Positions 1 through 6,867 of a stretch of 14,466 nt of DNA are shown one piece after another. The stretch covers positions 1-14,466 of the forward strand of contig NZ_CALFIG010000054.1 of the NCBI RefSeq assembly GCF_937876455.1. Direction: 5' to 3'. This DNA is from an uncultured Flavobacterium sp. GTDB lineage: Bacteria > Bacteroidota > Bacteroidia > Flavobacteriales > Flavobacteriaceae. Positions within the stretch are counted from its first letter, which is position 1, and every line of letters starts with the position of its first letter. The notes below the pieces were generated by a model. It was given only the letters and a program-made list of their open reading frames with translations. It was not told the origin of the DNA and ran no database searches. The position numbers and the translations under genes were made by a program.

Positions 1-29
1 TGGAGTTCAGACGTGTGCTCTTCCGATCT
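1..29. other. Illumina TruSeq read-2 adapter remnant (sequencing artefact)
   Basis: The first 29 bases match the last 29 bases of the standard TruSeq read-2/index adapter. They start TGGAGTTCAGACG and end with the diagnostic GCTCTTCCGATCT. The sequence then changes abruptly to AT-rich genomic DNA at position 30. This is an untrimmed adapter at a contig edge, not part of the organism. Any reading frame running through it is spurious in this part. The identification is from memory of the adapter sequence but the match is full length. Confidence 0.97.
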
Positions 30-77
30 AATATAGTAAAAGAATTACCATTAAATCCATTTCCACTGCACAACTAA
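30..77 (+). CDS. Possible 3' end of an upstream gene (partial, 5' end lost at contig edge)
   Basis: Directly after the adapter one frame reads 15 sense codons (NIVKELPLNPFPLHN) and then a TAA stop at 75-77. The flippase start follows 37 bases later, which fits the close spacing of this cluster. The peptide has a natural composition, but 15 codons is too short to identify a family and open frames of this length occur by chance. The adapter reads in the same frame upstream (EFRRVLFRS), so any automatic call extending to the window start would be chimeric. I do not recognise the product. Confidence 0.35.
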   Translation, partial: NIVKELPLNPFPLHN

Positions 78-90
78 GCTAAAGTTTATT

Positions 91-98
91 TATTTTTG
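91..98 (+). promoter_or_regulatory. Candidate -7 promoter box (TAnnTTTG type)
   Basis: TATTTTTG fits the Bacteroidota -7 consensus TAnnTTTG and lies 16 bases upstream of the TTG start of the flippase gene. No TTG-type -33 element is visible at the usual 17-23 base spacing, and the region is T-rich, so the match could be by chance. If real, the leader would be only about 10 bases. Confidence 0.25.
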
Positions 99-114
99 TT
101 AAAAATATCCCGAT

Positions 115-1581
115 TTGACAGCCTATAAAAATTTATTTAAGCAAACATTAATATATGGTATAGCTACCGTTTTGCCCCGTGTAATTAGTTTTTTACTCGT
201 GGGTCTACATACTCAAATGATGCCAAAAATATCGTATGGTGAAATTACTATTTTATTGTCTTATATGATATTTTTAAATGTAATTTTATCTTATGGAATG
301 GAAACTACATTCTTTAGATTTTATCATAAAAATGAAAATAAAGAAGATGTTATTAGTACGGCTTCGGTTTCTATATTTTGGAGTTCAATTTTATTTTTAT
401 GTGGTGCCTTATTGTTTCAAAAAACCATTTCAAATTATTTAGAAATAAATAAAGAATATGTTAATTATGCTATTTGGATTCTTGCGTTAGATGCCTTAGT
501 AATCATTCCTTTTTCAAAATTAAGAGCAGAACAACGCCCTATTAAATATGCGACAATTAAAATCGCAAATGTGTGTATTAACATGCTCTTGAATATTTTT
601 CTTTTGGCTATATTACCAAAATTAGCGATAGCTAATCCAACAGGATTTTGGAGCAGTATTTATGTGCATGATTACCAAATAGGTTATGTGTTTTTAGCTA
701 ATTTAATGGCGAGTTTGTGTACTTTTTTGTTTTTTATACCAAATTATATTCAGTCTAATTGGTTATTTAAACCTACACTTTGGAAGCAAATGATGCGGTA
801 TGGTTGGCCTATATTATTTGCGGGCTTAGCTTTTGGTATAAACGAGCACTTTGACAAAATATTATTAAGTAAATTATTGCCAGAATCTATTGCTAAAGCA
901 GAAGTGGGTGCGTATGCCGCTTGTTATAAAATAGGTTTGTTTATGGTGCTATTTAGAACGGCATACACGCTAGGAATAGAACCTTTTTTCTTCAGTCAAG
1001 CAGGAAATAGTAACGCACCTCAAACGTATGCTACTGTAACTAAGTATTTTGTAATCTTAGGTTCGTTAATTATGTTAGTAGTTATTGTTTTTGCAGATGT
1101 AATTAAATTCTTTTTAGTACGTCAACCCGAGTATTGGGAAGCTATGTCTATAGTTCCCTTAATAATAATAGCCAATTTCTTTTTGGGTATTTATACTAGT
1201 TTATCGGTTTGGTACAAATTAATTGATAAAACCATAATTGGCGCTTATATTTCAGTAGTGGGAGCAGGACTTACCTTACTTTTAAATTATCTTTTGATAC
1301 CAACGATGAGTTACATGGGGTCGGCAATAGCTACAATTGTGGCGTATGGCTCTATGATGATGTTGTCTTATTTTTTAGGCAAAGAAAAATATCCAATTCC
1401 TTTTGAAATGAATAAAATAATGGCCTATTTAGGCGTGTCTATAACATTGGCATGTTTGTCTTTTTACATTGATATTTTTAGGAAAACATATATTTTTGGT
1501 ATATTAGCCATCGTAGCTTTCTCGTATTACATTTATAAAAATGAGAAAGAAGTTATTTTAAAAACCTTTAAGCTAAAATAA
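115..1581 (+). CDS. Oligosaccharide flippase, Wzx/MOP exporter superfamily
   Basis: A 488-residue polytopic membrane protein with about 14 hydrophobic segments and few charged residues, the size and layout of MATE-like polysaccharide flippases. The N-terminus (FKQTLIYGIATVLPRVISFLLVG) is the typical opening of flavobacterial oligosaccharide flippases, with the conserved YGxATVLPR stretch at about residues 14-22. The family moves undecaprenyl-linked or similar glycolipids across the inner membrane for surface polysaccharide assembly; the substrate here cannot be told. The start is a TTG at 115. No in-frame ATG lies nearby upstream, and residue 1 falls where the family normally begins, so TTG is accepted. 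The stop overlaps the dut start by one base (TAATG), suggesting co-transcription and coupled translation with dut. Confidence 0.88.
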   Translation: MTAYKNLFKQTLIYGIATVLPRVISFLLVGLHTQMMPKISYGEITILLSYMIFLNVILSYGMETTFFRFYHKNENKEDVISTASVSIFWSSILFLCGALLFQKTISNYLEINKEYVNYAIWILALDALVIIPFSKLRAEQRPIKYATIKIANVCINMLLNIFLLAILPKLAIANPTGFWSSIYVHDYQIGYVFLANLMASLCTFLFFIPNYIQSNWLFKPTLWKQMMRYGWPILFAGLAFGINEHFDKILLSKLLPESIAKAEVGAYAACYKIGLFMVLFRTAYTLGIEPFFFSQAGNSNAPQTYATVTKYFVILGSLIMLVVIVFADVIKFFLVRQPEYWEAMSIVPLIIIANFFLGIYTSLSVWYKLIDKTIIGAYISVVGAGLTLLLNYLLIPTMSYMGSAIATIVAYGSMMMLSYFLGKEKYPIPFEMNKIMAYLGVSITLACLSFYIDIFRKTYIFGILAIVAFSYYIYKNEKEVILKTFKLK

Positions 1582-2015
1582 TGCAAATTAAAATTATCAA
1601 TACCTCACAACACGAATTACCAAATTATGAAACTATTGCTTCTGCAGGAATGGATTTACGTGCTAATTTAATCGAATCGATTACCTTACATCCATTAGAA
1701 CGAACATTAGTAAAAACGGGTCTTTTTATAGAACTTCCCTTAGGTTTTGAAGCGCAAGTTAGACCAAGAAGCGGTTTGGCAATCAAAAAAGGAATTACAG
1801 TGCTTAATTCACCAGGAACAGTAGATGCAGATTACAGAGGAGAAATAGGTGTTATTTTAGTAAATTTATCAAATGAACCTTTTGTAATTGAAAACGGTGA
1901 ACGTATTGCACAATTAGTAATTGCTAAACATGAAAGAGCAGAATGGCTAGAAGTCAACGAACTATCAGAGACATCTAGAGGTGCTGGCGGTTTTGGTAGT
2001 ACGGGAGTGAAGTAA
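1581..2015 (+). CDS. dut: Deoxyuridine 5'-triphosphate nucleotidohydrolase (dUTPase)
   Basis: Hydrolyses dUTP to dUMP and pyrophosphate, keeping uracil out of DNA and supplying the dTMP precursor; cytosolic homotrimer. The 144-residue length is normal for the trimeric family and all five motifs are visible in order: AGMDLRA (22-28), RPRSGLA (61-67), GTVDADYRGE (79-88, with D82 at the catalytic water-activating position), GERIAQLVI (106-114), and the C-terminal lid RGAGGFGSTG (133-142) that closes over the nucleotide in the trimer. The ATG shares its A with the flippase stop. Its place in an envelope-biogenesis run is, as far as I recall, conserved in flavobacteria and need not imply a shared pathway. 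The gene appears intact and functional. Confidence 0.98.
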   Translation: MQIKIINTSQHELPNYETIASAGMDLRANLIESITLHPLERTLVKTGLFIELPLGFEAQVRPRSGLAIKKGITVLNSPGTVDADYRGEIGVILVNLSNEPFVIENGERIAQLVIAKHERAEWLEVNELSETSRGAGGFGSTGVK

Positions 2016-2020
2016 AACTT

Positions 2021-2072
2021 CAACATTCAAAATTCCAAGTTGAATATTCCTTGTTAAAAATGTTGAATATTT
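2021..2072. repeat. Left AT-rich repeat flanking the four-helix-bundle remnant
   Basis: The spacer after dut contains TTCAAAATTCCAAGTTGAA at 2026-2044 and AAAAATGTTGAATATT at 2056-2071. Both strings recur exactly on the other side of the short gene (2329-2347 and 2346-2361). Within this copy CAACATTCAA (2021-2030) faces TTGAATATT, so the unit is also partly self-complementary. It appears to belong to a dispersed intergenic repeat built from CAACATTCAA/TTGAATGTTG-type words. Its genome-wide copy number cannot be seen from this window. Confidence 0.7.
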
Positions 2073-2128
2073 AGTTTTGACAAAAAATTCTGAAATAGTA
2101 TACAGTAATATGAATAATTATATAAGCC

Positions 2129-2314
2129 ATGAAAAAATTTGATTTACACGAAAGACTGATTGATTTTGCAGTACAAATCATCAACATTACAGACAATGTA
2201 AAAACAACAAAAGCAGGTAATCATTTGTCAGGACAAATTGTTAGATCTGGAACTGCACCATCTTTGAATTATAGTGAAGCACAATGCGCTGAATCAAGAA
2301 ATAAAAATAAGTAA
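2129..2314 (+). pseudogene. Truncated four-helix-bundle protein (23S rRNA IVS/S23 family)
   Basis: The 61-residue product (MKKFDLHERLIDFAVQI..., then AGNHLSGQIVRSGTAPSLNYSEAQCAESRN) matches the N-terminal half of the four-helix-bundle family related to proteins encoded in 23S rRNA intervening sequences and to Avd of diversity-generating retroelements. Intact members are about 115-125 residues. Here the frame leaves the family pattern right after AESRN, adds KNK and stops, so roughly the last two helices are missing, and the right-hand repeat begins 14 bases after the stop. A two-helix product would be unlikely to fold as the normal pentamer-forming bundle, so I treat it as a decayed gene. It sits between dut and the nucleotidyltransferase, interrupting an otherwise tightly spaced gene run. 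The function of free-standing family members is unknown. The family assignment is from motif memory and fairly secure. Confidence 0.78.
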
Positions 2315-2328
2315 AAAATAAAATAATT

Positions 2329-2385
2329 TTCAAAATTCCAAGTTGAAAAATGTTGAATATTCAATGTTGAACAACGAATTTTGAA
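2329..2385. repeat. Right AT-rich repeat flanking the four-helix-bundle remnant, with hairpin potential
   Basis: It carries the same 19-base string (2329-2347) and 16-base string (2346-2361) as the left flank, here overlapping by two bases instead of separated by 11. TTCAAAATTC (2329-2338) pairs with GAATTTTGAA (2376-2385), and the interior includes the perfect 12-base palindrome TTGAATATTCAA (2353-2364). The segment could therefore fold into a branched hairpin. It ends 18 bases before the nucleotidyltransferase ATG. Confidence 0.7.
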
Positions 2386-2403
2386 GTTTAAAACATATTC
2401 TAC

Positions 2404-3417
2404 ATGAAAATAATAGTACCCATGGCAGGTCGTGGTTCACGTTTGAGACCACATACATTAACAGTTCCAAAACCATTAATTCCTATTGCAGGAAAACCAA
2501 TAGTCCATAGATTAGTAGAAGATATTGCCAAAGTAATCCAACATAATATCGAGGAAATAGCTTTTATTATTCATAAAGATTTTGGTGTAAAAGTAGAGCA
2601 AGATTTAATTGCAATTGCTGAAAAATTAGGCGCAAAAGGAACAATTTATTACCAAAATGAAGCTTTAGGTACCGCACATGCCATCATGTGTGCCAAAGAA
2701 TCTATGTCTGGACCAGTTGTAATTGCTTATGCAGATACACTTTTTAGAGCCGATTTTTCACTAGATACTTCAGCAGATAGCGTTATTTGGGTTAAGCAAG
2801 TAGATGATCCAAGTGCGTTTGGTGTAGTGCAATTGAATGAAGCAAACGAAATTGTTGATTTTGTAGAAAAACCAAAAGAATTTATTTCAGATTTAGCTAT
2901 CATTGGAATTTATTTCTTTAAATCGGGTGAAAAGCTTCGTGAAGAGTTACAGTTTTTATTAGACAATAACATTCAAAAAGGGGGCGAATATCAATTAACC
3001 GATGGCTTAGAGAATATGAAACAAAAGGGCATGAAATTTGTACCTGGAAAAGTAGATGAATGGATGGATTGCGGAAATAAAAATGTAACTGTAGAAACTA
3101 ATTCTAGAATGTTACAGTTTATTGCTCAAGATGCTGAAGAAAATTTGATAGCAAACGATGCTCGAATTGTAAATTCAGAAATCATTCCACCTTGTTTTAT
3201 TGGACAGGGCGTAAGCTTGATTAATGCTATTGTTGGGCCGAATGTTTCTTTAGGAGCACATTCTCATATAGAAAACAGCAAAATAAAAAATAGCTTGATA
3301 CAAACACATTCACATATAAAAAATGCTAAATTAGAAAACGCCATGATTGGGAACCATGTTCATTTTGATGGCGAATTTACAAGTATTAGTTTAGGCGATT
3401 ATAGCACATTAGAATAA
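2404..3417 (+). CDS. Sugar-phosphate nucleotidyltransferase with C-terminal left-handed beta-helix
   Basis: Predicted to couple a sugar 1-phosphate to an NTP, giving an NDP-sugar for envelope glycans (RmlA/GlmU-like family). The N-terminal Rossmann-like domain shows the nucleotide-binding signature MAGRGSRLRP (7-16) with PKP at 22-24, a metal-binding aspartate in AYADTLF (D111), a VEKP element and DEWMDCGN. From about residue 245 to the end, short isoleucine/valine-rich periodic repeats (ARIVNSEIIPP, IVGPNVSLGAHSHIENSKI, AMIGNHVHF) indicate a left-handed beta-helix, as in GlmU and bifunctional glucose-1-phosphate transferases. Whether that helix is a catalytic acetyltransferase or only structural cannot be decided; no clear second active site is seen. 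Such genes are often named glucose-1-phosphate thymidylyltransferase, but the actual sugar and nucleotide are uncertain. The next gene starts one base after its stop. Confidence 0.88.
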   Translation: MKIIVPMAGRGSRLRPHTLTVPKPLIPIAGKPIVHRLVEDIAKVIQHNIEEIAFIIHKDFGVKVEQDLIAIAEKLGAKGTIYYQNEALGTAHAIMCAKESMSGPVVIAYADTLFRADFSLDTSADSVIWVKQVDDPSAFGVVQLNEANEIVDFVEKPKEFISDLAIIGIYFFKSGEKLREELQFLLDNNIQKGGEYQLTDGLENMKQKGMKFVPGKVDEWMDCGNKNVTVETNSRMLQFIAQDAEENLIANDARIVNSEIIPPCFIGQGVSLINAIVGPNVSLGAHSHIENSKIKNSLIQTHSHIKNAKLENAMIGNHVHFDGEFTSISLGDYSTLE

Positions 3418-3418
3418 T

Positions 3419-4729
3419 ATGATTCGATTTTTAATTTTTTGCTTCATTACAACCATTTCATTTGCTCAAGTTAATCCTGAGGAGGCAGACTTGGCTATAA
3501 ATGAATTGGAAAATAATTTCTATGAAGCACTAAAACAAAAAAGTATAGAAAACTATGACAAAGCCATTATTTCTCTAGAAAAATGTTTAGAGAAAGATCC
3601 TAAAAATGCGGAAGTTTATTATCAATTAGGAACCAATTTTTTGGCACAAAAAAAATATTTGGATGCCGAACAAAATTTTCAAAAAGCAATTGATATTACA
3701 CCTAATCAAAGATGGTACTGGAACGGTTTGTATGATGTGTACTACCAAACAAGAGCTTATGAAAAAGCCATTCCAATTGTAGAAAAATTAGTTGTTTTTG
3801 ACATAAATATGAAAGAAGATTTGGCTTCACTCTACATGAATACAAATCAGTTTGAAAAAGCTAAAAAAGTAATTGACGATATAGAAAACACCACCAATTT
3901 GTCTAAAACAATGGAGTTGTATAAAATGCAAATTCAAGCGATGCAGCGTCAATCAAAACCACAAGTAGAAACGTTAGTACAAGCTATTGTTGATTTTCCT
4001 AAAGTGGAACAAAATTATTTAGATTTAATTTATGCTTATTCGGTTGCTAATCAAGAAGATAAAGCATTTGAAATTGCCAAAAAATTAGCTGTAGAATTAC
4101 CCACATCTGATATGGCACATGTGAGTTTGGTAAAGTTTTATATCGCTCAAAAAAACACAGAATTAGCTACAGAATCATTTAAAAGAGTGAGTAAAAGTGC
4201 TAAAATTGATAGTAAAATTAAGCATAGAGTATTAAATGAATTTTTAATTTTTGCCACTCAAAACACGAGCTTATATAACGAAATAGATCAAGTTCTAGTT
4301 TATTTTACGAATGATTCGGGATTAGACGTGTATAAAGAATTGGGTAAATTTTTTTATAAAAAAGAGCAATATCTTTTAGCTGAAAAATACCTAGAAAAAG
4401 CTCAATTAAATCCTGAAATGATGGATTTACTTTTAAATGTCTATGATTTCAATCAGTCTTTTGATAAAATGGCTAAGTCTGCCACACAATGGATTGATTT
4501 ATATCCTACAAAAGCGAATCTTTATTATTATGCTGCCAAAGCAACTAATAAATTGAAAAAGTTTAAACAAGCGAAAGAATTTTTAGATTTAGGCATGGAT
4601 TATGTAGTAGAAGATAAAAATTTAGAAGCAGGTTTTTATAAACAATATATGTTTGCTGCAGACGGGTTATCAGACCAAAAATTAAAACAAGATTTTCAAA
4701 AAAAATTAGACCAAATCAACACGAAATAA
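3419..4729 (+). CDS. Secreted tetratricopeptide-repeat protein
   Basis: A 436-residue protein with a short Sec signal peptide (hydrophobic to about residue 16, likely cleavage SFA|Q) and then helical TPR repeats. The clearest units are around residues 43-107 (AIISLEKCLEKDPKNAEVYYQLGTNFLAQ, then YLDAEQNFQKAIDITPNQ) and in the stretches ending EKAIPIVEKL, EKAKKVIDDI, LAEKYLEKAQLNP and AKEFLDLGMDY. TPR arrays are protein-binding scaffolds; the export signal places this one in the periplasm or at an envelope membrane. It starts one base after the nucleotidyltransferase stop and is followed four bases later by the DUF4292 lipoprotein, so the three are almost certainly one transcript. No enzymatic domain is seen. 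The specific partner is unknown; a role in envelope assembly is inferred from context only. Confidence 0.85.
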   Translation: MIRFLIFCFITTISFAQVNPEEADLAINELENNFYEALKQKSIENYDKAIISLEKCLEKDPKNAEVYYQLGTNFLAQKKYLDAEQNFQKAIDITPNQRWYWNGLYDVYYQTRAYEKAIPIVEKLVVFDINMKEDLASLYMNTNQFEKAKKVIDDIENTTNLSKTMELYKMQIQAMQRQSKPQVETLVQAIVDFPKVEQNYLDLIYAYSVANQEDKAFEIAKKLAVELPTSDMAHVSLVKFYIAQKNTELATESFKRVSKSAKIDSKIKHRVLNEFLIFATQNTSLYNEIDQVLVYFTNDSGLDVYKELGKFFYKKEQYLLAEKYLEKAQLNPEMMDLLLNVYDFNQSFDKMAKSATQWIDLYPTKANLYYYAAKATNKLKKFKQAKEFLDLGMDYVVEDKNLEAGFYKQYMFAADGLSDQKLKQDFQKKLDQINTK

Positions 4730-4733
4730 ATAC

Positions 4734-5504
4734 ATGCGAAACATCTCAATTTATTTACTAACCACTTTTTTCTTGCTTTCTTGTAAGCCAAAACAGCTTG
4801 TTGTAGCAGAGCAAGCCGCTAAAGAAGATAACAAGTCTATAGAAGTCATTCAAAAACACTATGAAAATAAATTAGTTTTTGAAACAGCTTCAATTCGCAC
4901 AAGTGCCTCGTATGAAGACGCTAAGCAATCGTTAAGCATTAACGCCGATTTAAGAATTAAGAAAGATGAAATCATTTGGATTAATTTGAAATTTTTAGGT
5001 TTTCCAGCGGCAAAAGCATTCATTACGCCAACACGTGTGAGTTATTATGAAAAAATAAACAACACCTATTTTGATGGTGATTATTCAACATTATCTAAAT
5101 GGTTAGGCACGGATTTAGATTTTAAAAAAGTGCAAAATTTATTATTAGGCCGACCTATAGATAACCTTACTAAGGAAGTATTTCTTATGCAAATTGTAGA
5201 TAATTTATTCCAACTAAAAAATAAAAATACAGCCCAAACTCAAAAAACATTTTCATTTGAGAGTGGTAATTTTTTATTAAAAAAACAAGTGGTTAGTCAG
5301 CCAGTTAATCAAAGAAGTGTAACGGTTACTTATCCAGCCTACCAAAACATAGAGGCCACTTTTTTACCAACAGGAATTCAAATTGAAGCTATCCAAAAAG
5401 ATGCCGTTAAAATAGATTTAGAATATAAAAAAATTACCTTTAACGAAAATTTAACCTACCCCTATGAAGTTCCAAATGGGTATAAACAAATAATAATTGA
5501 TTAA
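4734..5504 (+). CDS. DUF4292 family lipoprotein
   Basis: A 256-residue protein beginning with a lipoprotein signal peptide: MRNISIYLLTTFFLLSC with lipobox LLSC, acylated cysteine C17. Basic residues after the cysteine (KPKQ) do not decide between inner and outer membrane, and flavobacterial sorting rules differ from those of E. coli. The rest is beta-rich, with alternating hydrophobic strands and motifs such as IRTSASYEDAKQSLSINADLRIKKDEIIWINLKF and FLGFPAAKAFITPTRVSYYEKINNTYFDGDY. This pattern fits DUF4292, which I believe adopts a LolA/LolB-like half-barrel, suggesting a lipid- or lipoprotein-binding role; that functional reading is inference. It sits four bases after the TPR gene and 68 bases before the EnvC-like gene, a neighbourhood I recall as common in flavobacteria. 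Confidence 0.82.
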   Translation: MRNISIYLLTTFFLLSCKPKQLVVAEQAAKEDNKSIEVIQKHYENKLVFETASIRTSASYEDAKQSLSINADLRIKKDEIIWINLKFLGFPAAKAFITPTRVSYYEKINNTYFDGDYSTLSKWLGTDLDFKKVQNLLLGRPIDNLTKEVFLMQIVDNLFQLKNKNTAQTQKTFSFESGNFLLKKQVVSQPVNQRSVTVTYPAYQNIEATFLPTGIQIEAIQKDAVKIDLEYKKITFNENLTYPYEVPNGYKQIIID

Positions 5505-5572
5505 ATTCGCAAAAAAATAGTTTTTATAACAAATGTTTATAGTTGGTTTTTAAAAACAATAATTAGTAAAAA

Positions 5573-6847
5573 ATGAAAAAAATATTTCCTATACTTTTTG
5601 TTTTATTGTTCTCTTTTATGTCTTATGCACAAGAAGATGAGCAACAAAAATTAGAAAAAAGAAAAGAACAATTACAACGCGAACTCGAAGAAAAAAGAGC
5701 ACGTTACTTAGCTGAAAAAAAGAAGGAAAAAAATGTTTTGAAAGAAATTGCAAAACAAGATGAACAAATAAGAATTAGTGAAAAAATCATTAATACAATT
5801 TCTAAACAAACTCGTTTGTTAAGCGATGATATTTATTTGACACAATTAGAAATTAATAAGATGAATAAAGAGCTAGTGGTCATGAAAGAAGACTATGCTA
5901 AAATGATTGTGAAGTCATATAAAAGCCGCTCAGATCAAAGTAAAATTATGTTTATTTTGTCTTCAAGTAGTTTTTTACAAGCCTACAAGCGTATTCAGTA
6001 TATGAAACAATATGCAGGATACAGAAAAATGCAAGCCGAAGAAATAAAAATCAAACAACAAAAATTAGCTGGAGCCGTTGAACATTTGCAAGGAAAGAAA
6101 AAAGAAAAAGAAGTGGTTTTGGTAGAAAACACGAAAGCAAAACAAGAACACGAATTACTTAAAAAAGAGAAAGTACAAACGGCAAAACAAATTCAGAAAG
6201 GCAAAAAAGAGTTAGCCGCAGAAATTGAAAAAATTAAAAAAGAGTCTAAAGATATTGACCGAAAAATTAAAAAAATGATTGCCGACGCTATTGCGGCTGC
6301 TAATAAAAGAAATGCAGAAAAAGCAAAAGCGGCAGCGGCAGCCTCAGGAAAGACAACGACAACGACAACCACAAAACCTGTTGCCGTTTCTTCAACAAAA
6401 ATTGATTTAACACCAGAAGGACAAATTGCTTCAGATAATTTTAAATCAAACAAAGGAAGATTACCTTGGCCAGTGGAAAAAGGTTTTATTTCGTTGGGTT
6501 ATGGAGATCAGGCGCATCCTGTTCATAAGAATTTAACTATTCATAACAGTGGAATAGACATCACAACAGATGCAGGTGCCTCAGCAAGAGCGGTATTTTC
6601 AGGCGAAGTGACTAATATTCAAGTGAGTCAAACAACAGGAACCTATACCGTCCTTGTTATTCATGGAGATTTTTTCACGGCTTATAGTAATTTAAGTTCT
6701 GTTTCGGTGAGTAAAGGACAAAAAGTTAGCGCAAAACAGGCATTAGGTAAAATTAAAACAAATGCTTCTGGCGCTACAGTATTGAAATTTTTAGTAAACC
6801 AAAATACAACAACACTAAATCCAAAATCTTGGATTGCACCAAAATAA
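5573..6847 (+). CDS. EnvC-like murein hydrolase activator (coiled coil plus degenerate LytM/M23 domain)
   Basis: A 424-residue exported protein with signal peptide (residues 1-19, likely cleavage SYA|Q). A long, highly charged coiled coil (about 20-250) follows, then an alanine-rich and seven-threonine linker (261-267), and a C-terminal LytM domain (about 292-424). EnvC-type proteins activate cell-wall amidases at the division site rather than cutting peptidoglycan. The sequence supports that here. The first motif reads HNSGID (H324-D329), with the usual HxGxD spacing shifted. The normally metal-binding YxHL is YSNL (N373), and the usual LHF is LKF (K405). H364 in the HGDFF segment remains, but a complete zinc site is unlikely. 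It is spaced 68 bases after DUF4292 and 20 bases before the Bax inhibitor-1 gene. An amidase partner is not in this window. Confidence 0.88.
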   Translation: MKKIFPILFVLLFSFMSYAQEDEQQKLEKRKEQLQRELEEKRARYLAEKKKEKNVLKEIAKQDEQIRISEKIINTISKQTRLLSDDIYLTQLEINKMNKELVVMKEDYAKMIVKSYKSRSDQSKIMFILSSSSFLQAYKRIQYMKQYAGYRKMQAEEIKIKQQKLAGAVEHLQGKKKEKEVVLVENTKAKQEHELLKKEKVQTAKQIQKGKKELAAEIEKIKKESKDIDRKIKKMIADAIAAANKRNAEKAKAAAAASGKTTTTTTTKPVAVSSTKIDLTPEGQIASDNFKSNKGRLPWPVEKGFISLGYGDQAHPVHKNLTIHNSGIDITTDAGASARAVFSGEVTNIQVSQTTGTYTVLVIHGDFFTAYSNLSSVSVSKGQKVSAKQALGKIKTNASGATVLKFLVNQNTTTLNPKSWIAPK

Positions 6848-6867
6848 AAATCAAAAATTAATAACCT

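Noticed and set aside
3..77. Reading frame open from the window edge through the adapter into NIVKELPLNPFPLHN
   Set aside because: Positions 3-29 are adapter. Only 30-77 can be biological, and it is listed separately with low confidence.
1581..2015. Phage origin of dut
   Set aside because: No phage genes nearby, base composition like the neighbours, and dut is one base into a cluster I recall as conserved in flavobacteria.
1832..2026. Minus-strand open frame opposite dut
   Set aside because: It lies almost wholly within a complete dUTPase gene with all five motifs on the other strand and resembles no known family.
2021..2385. CRISPR-like repeat array
   Set aside because: Only two irregular repeat clusters with a coding remnant between them, no regular spacers, and no cas genes.
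6193..6453. Minus-strand open frame rich in valine and alanine opposite the EnvC-like gene
   Set aside because: It is the antisense of lysine- and threonine-rich coiled-coil coding sequence, has no family pattern, and the plus-strand gene is clear.
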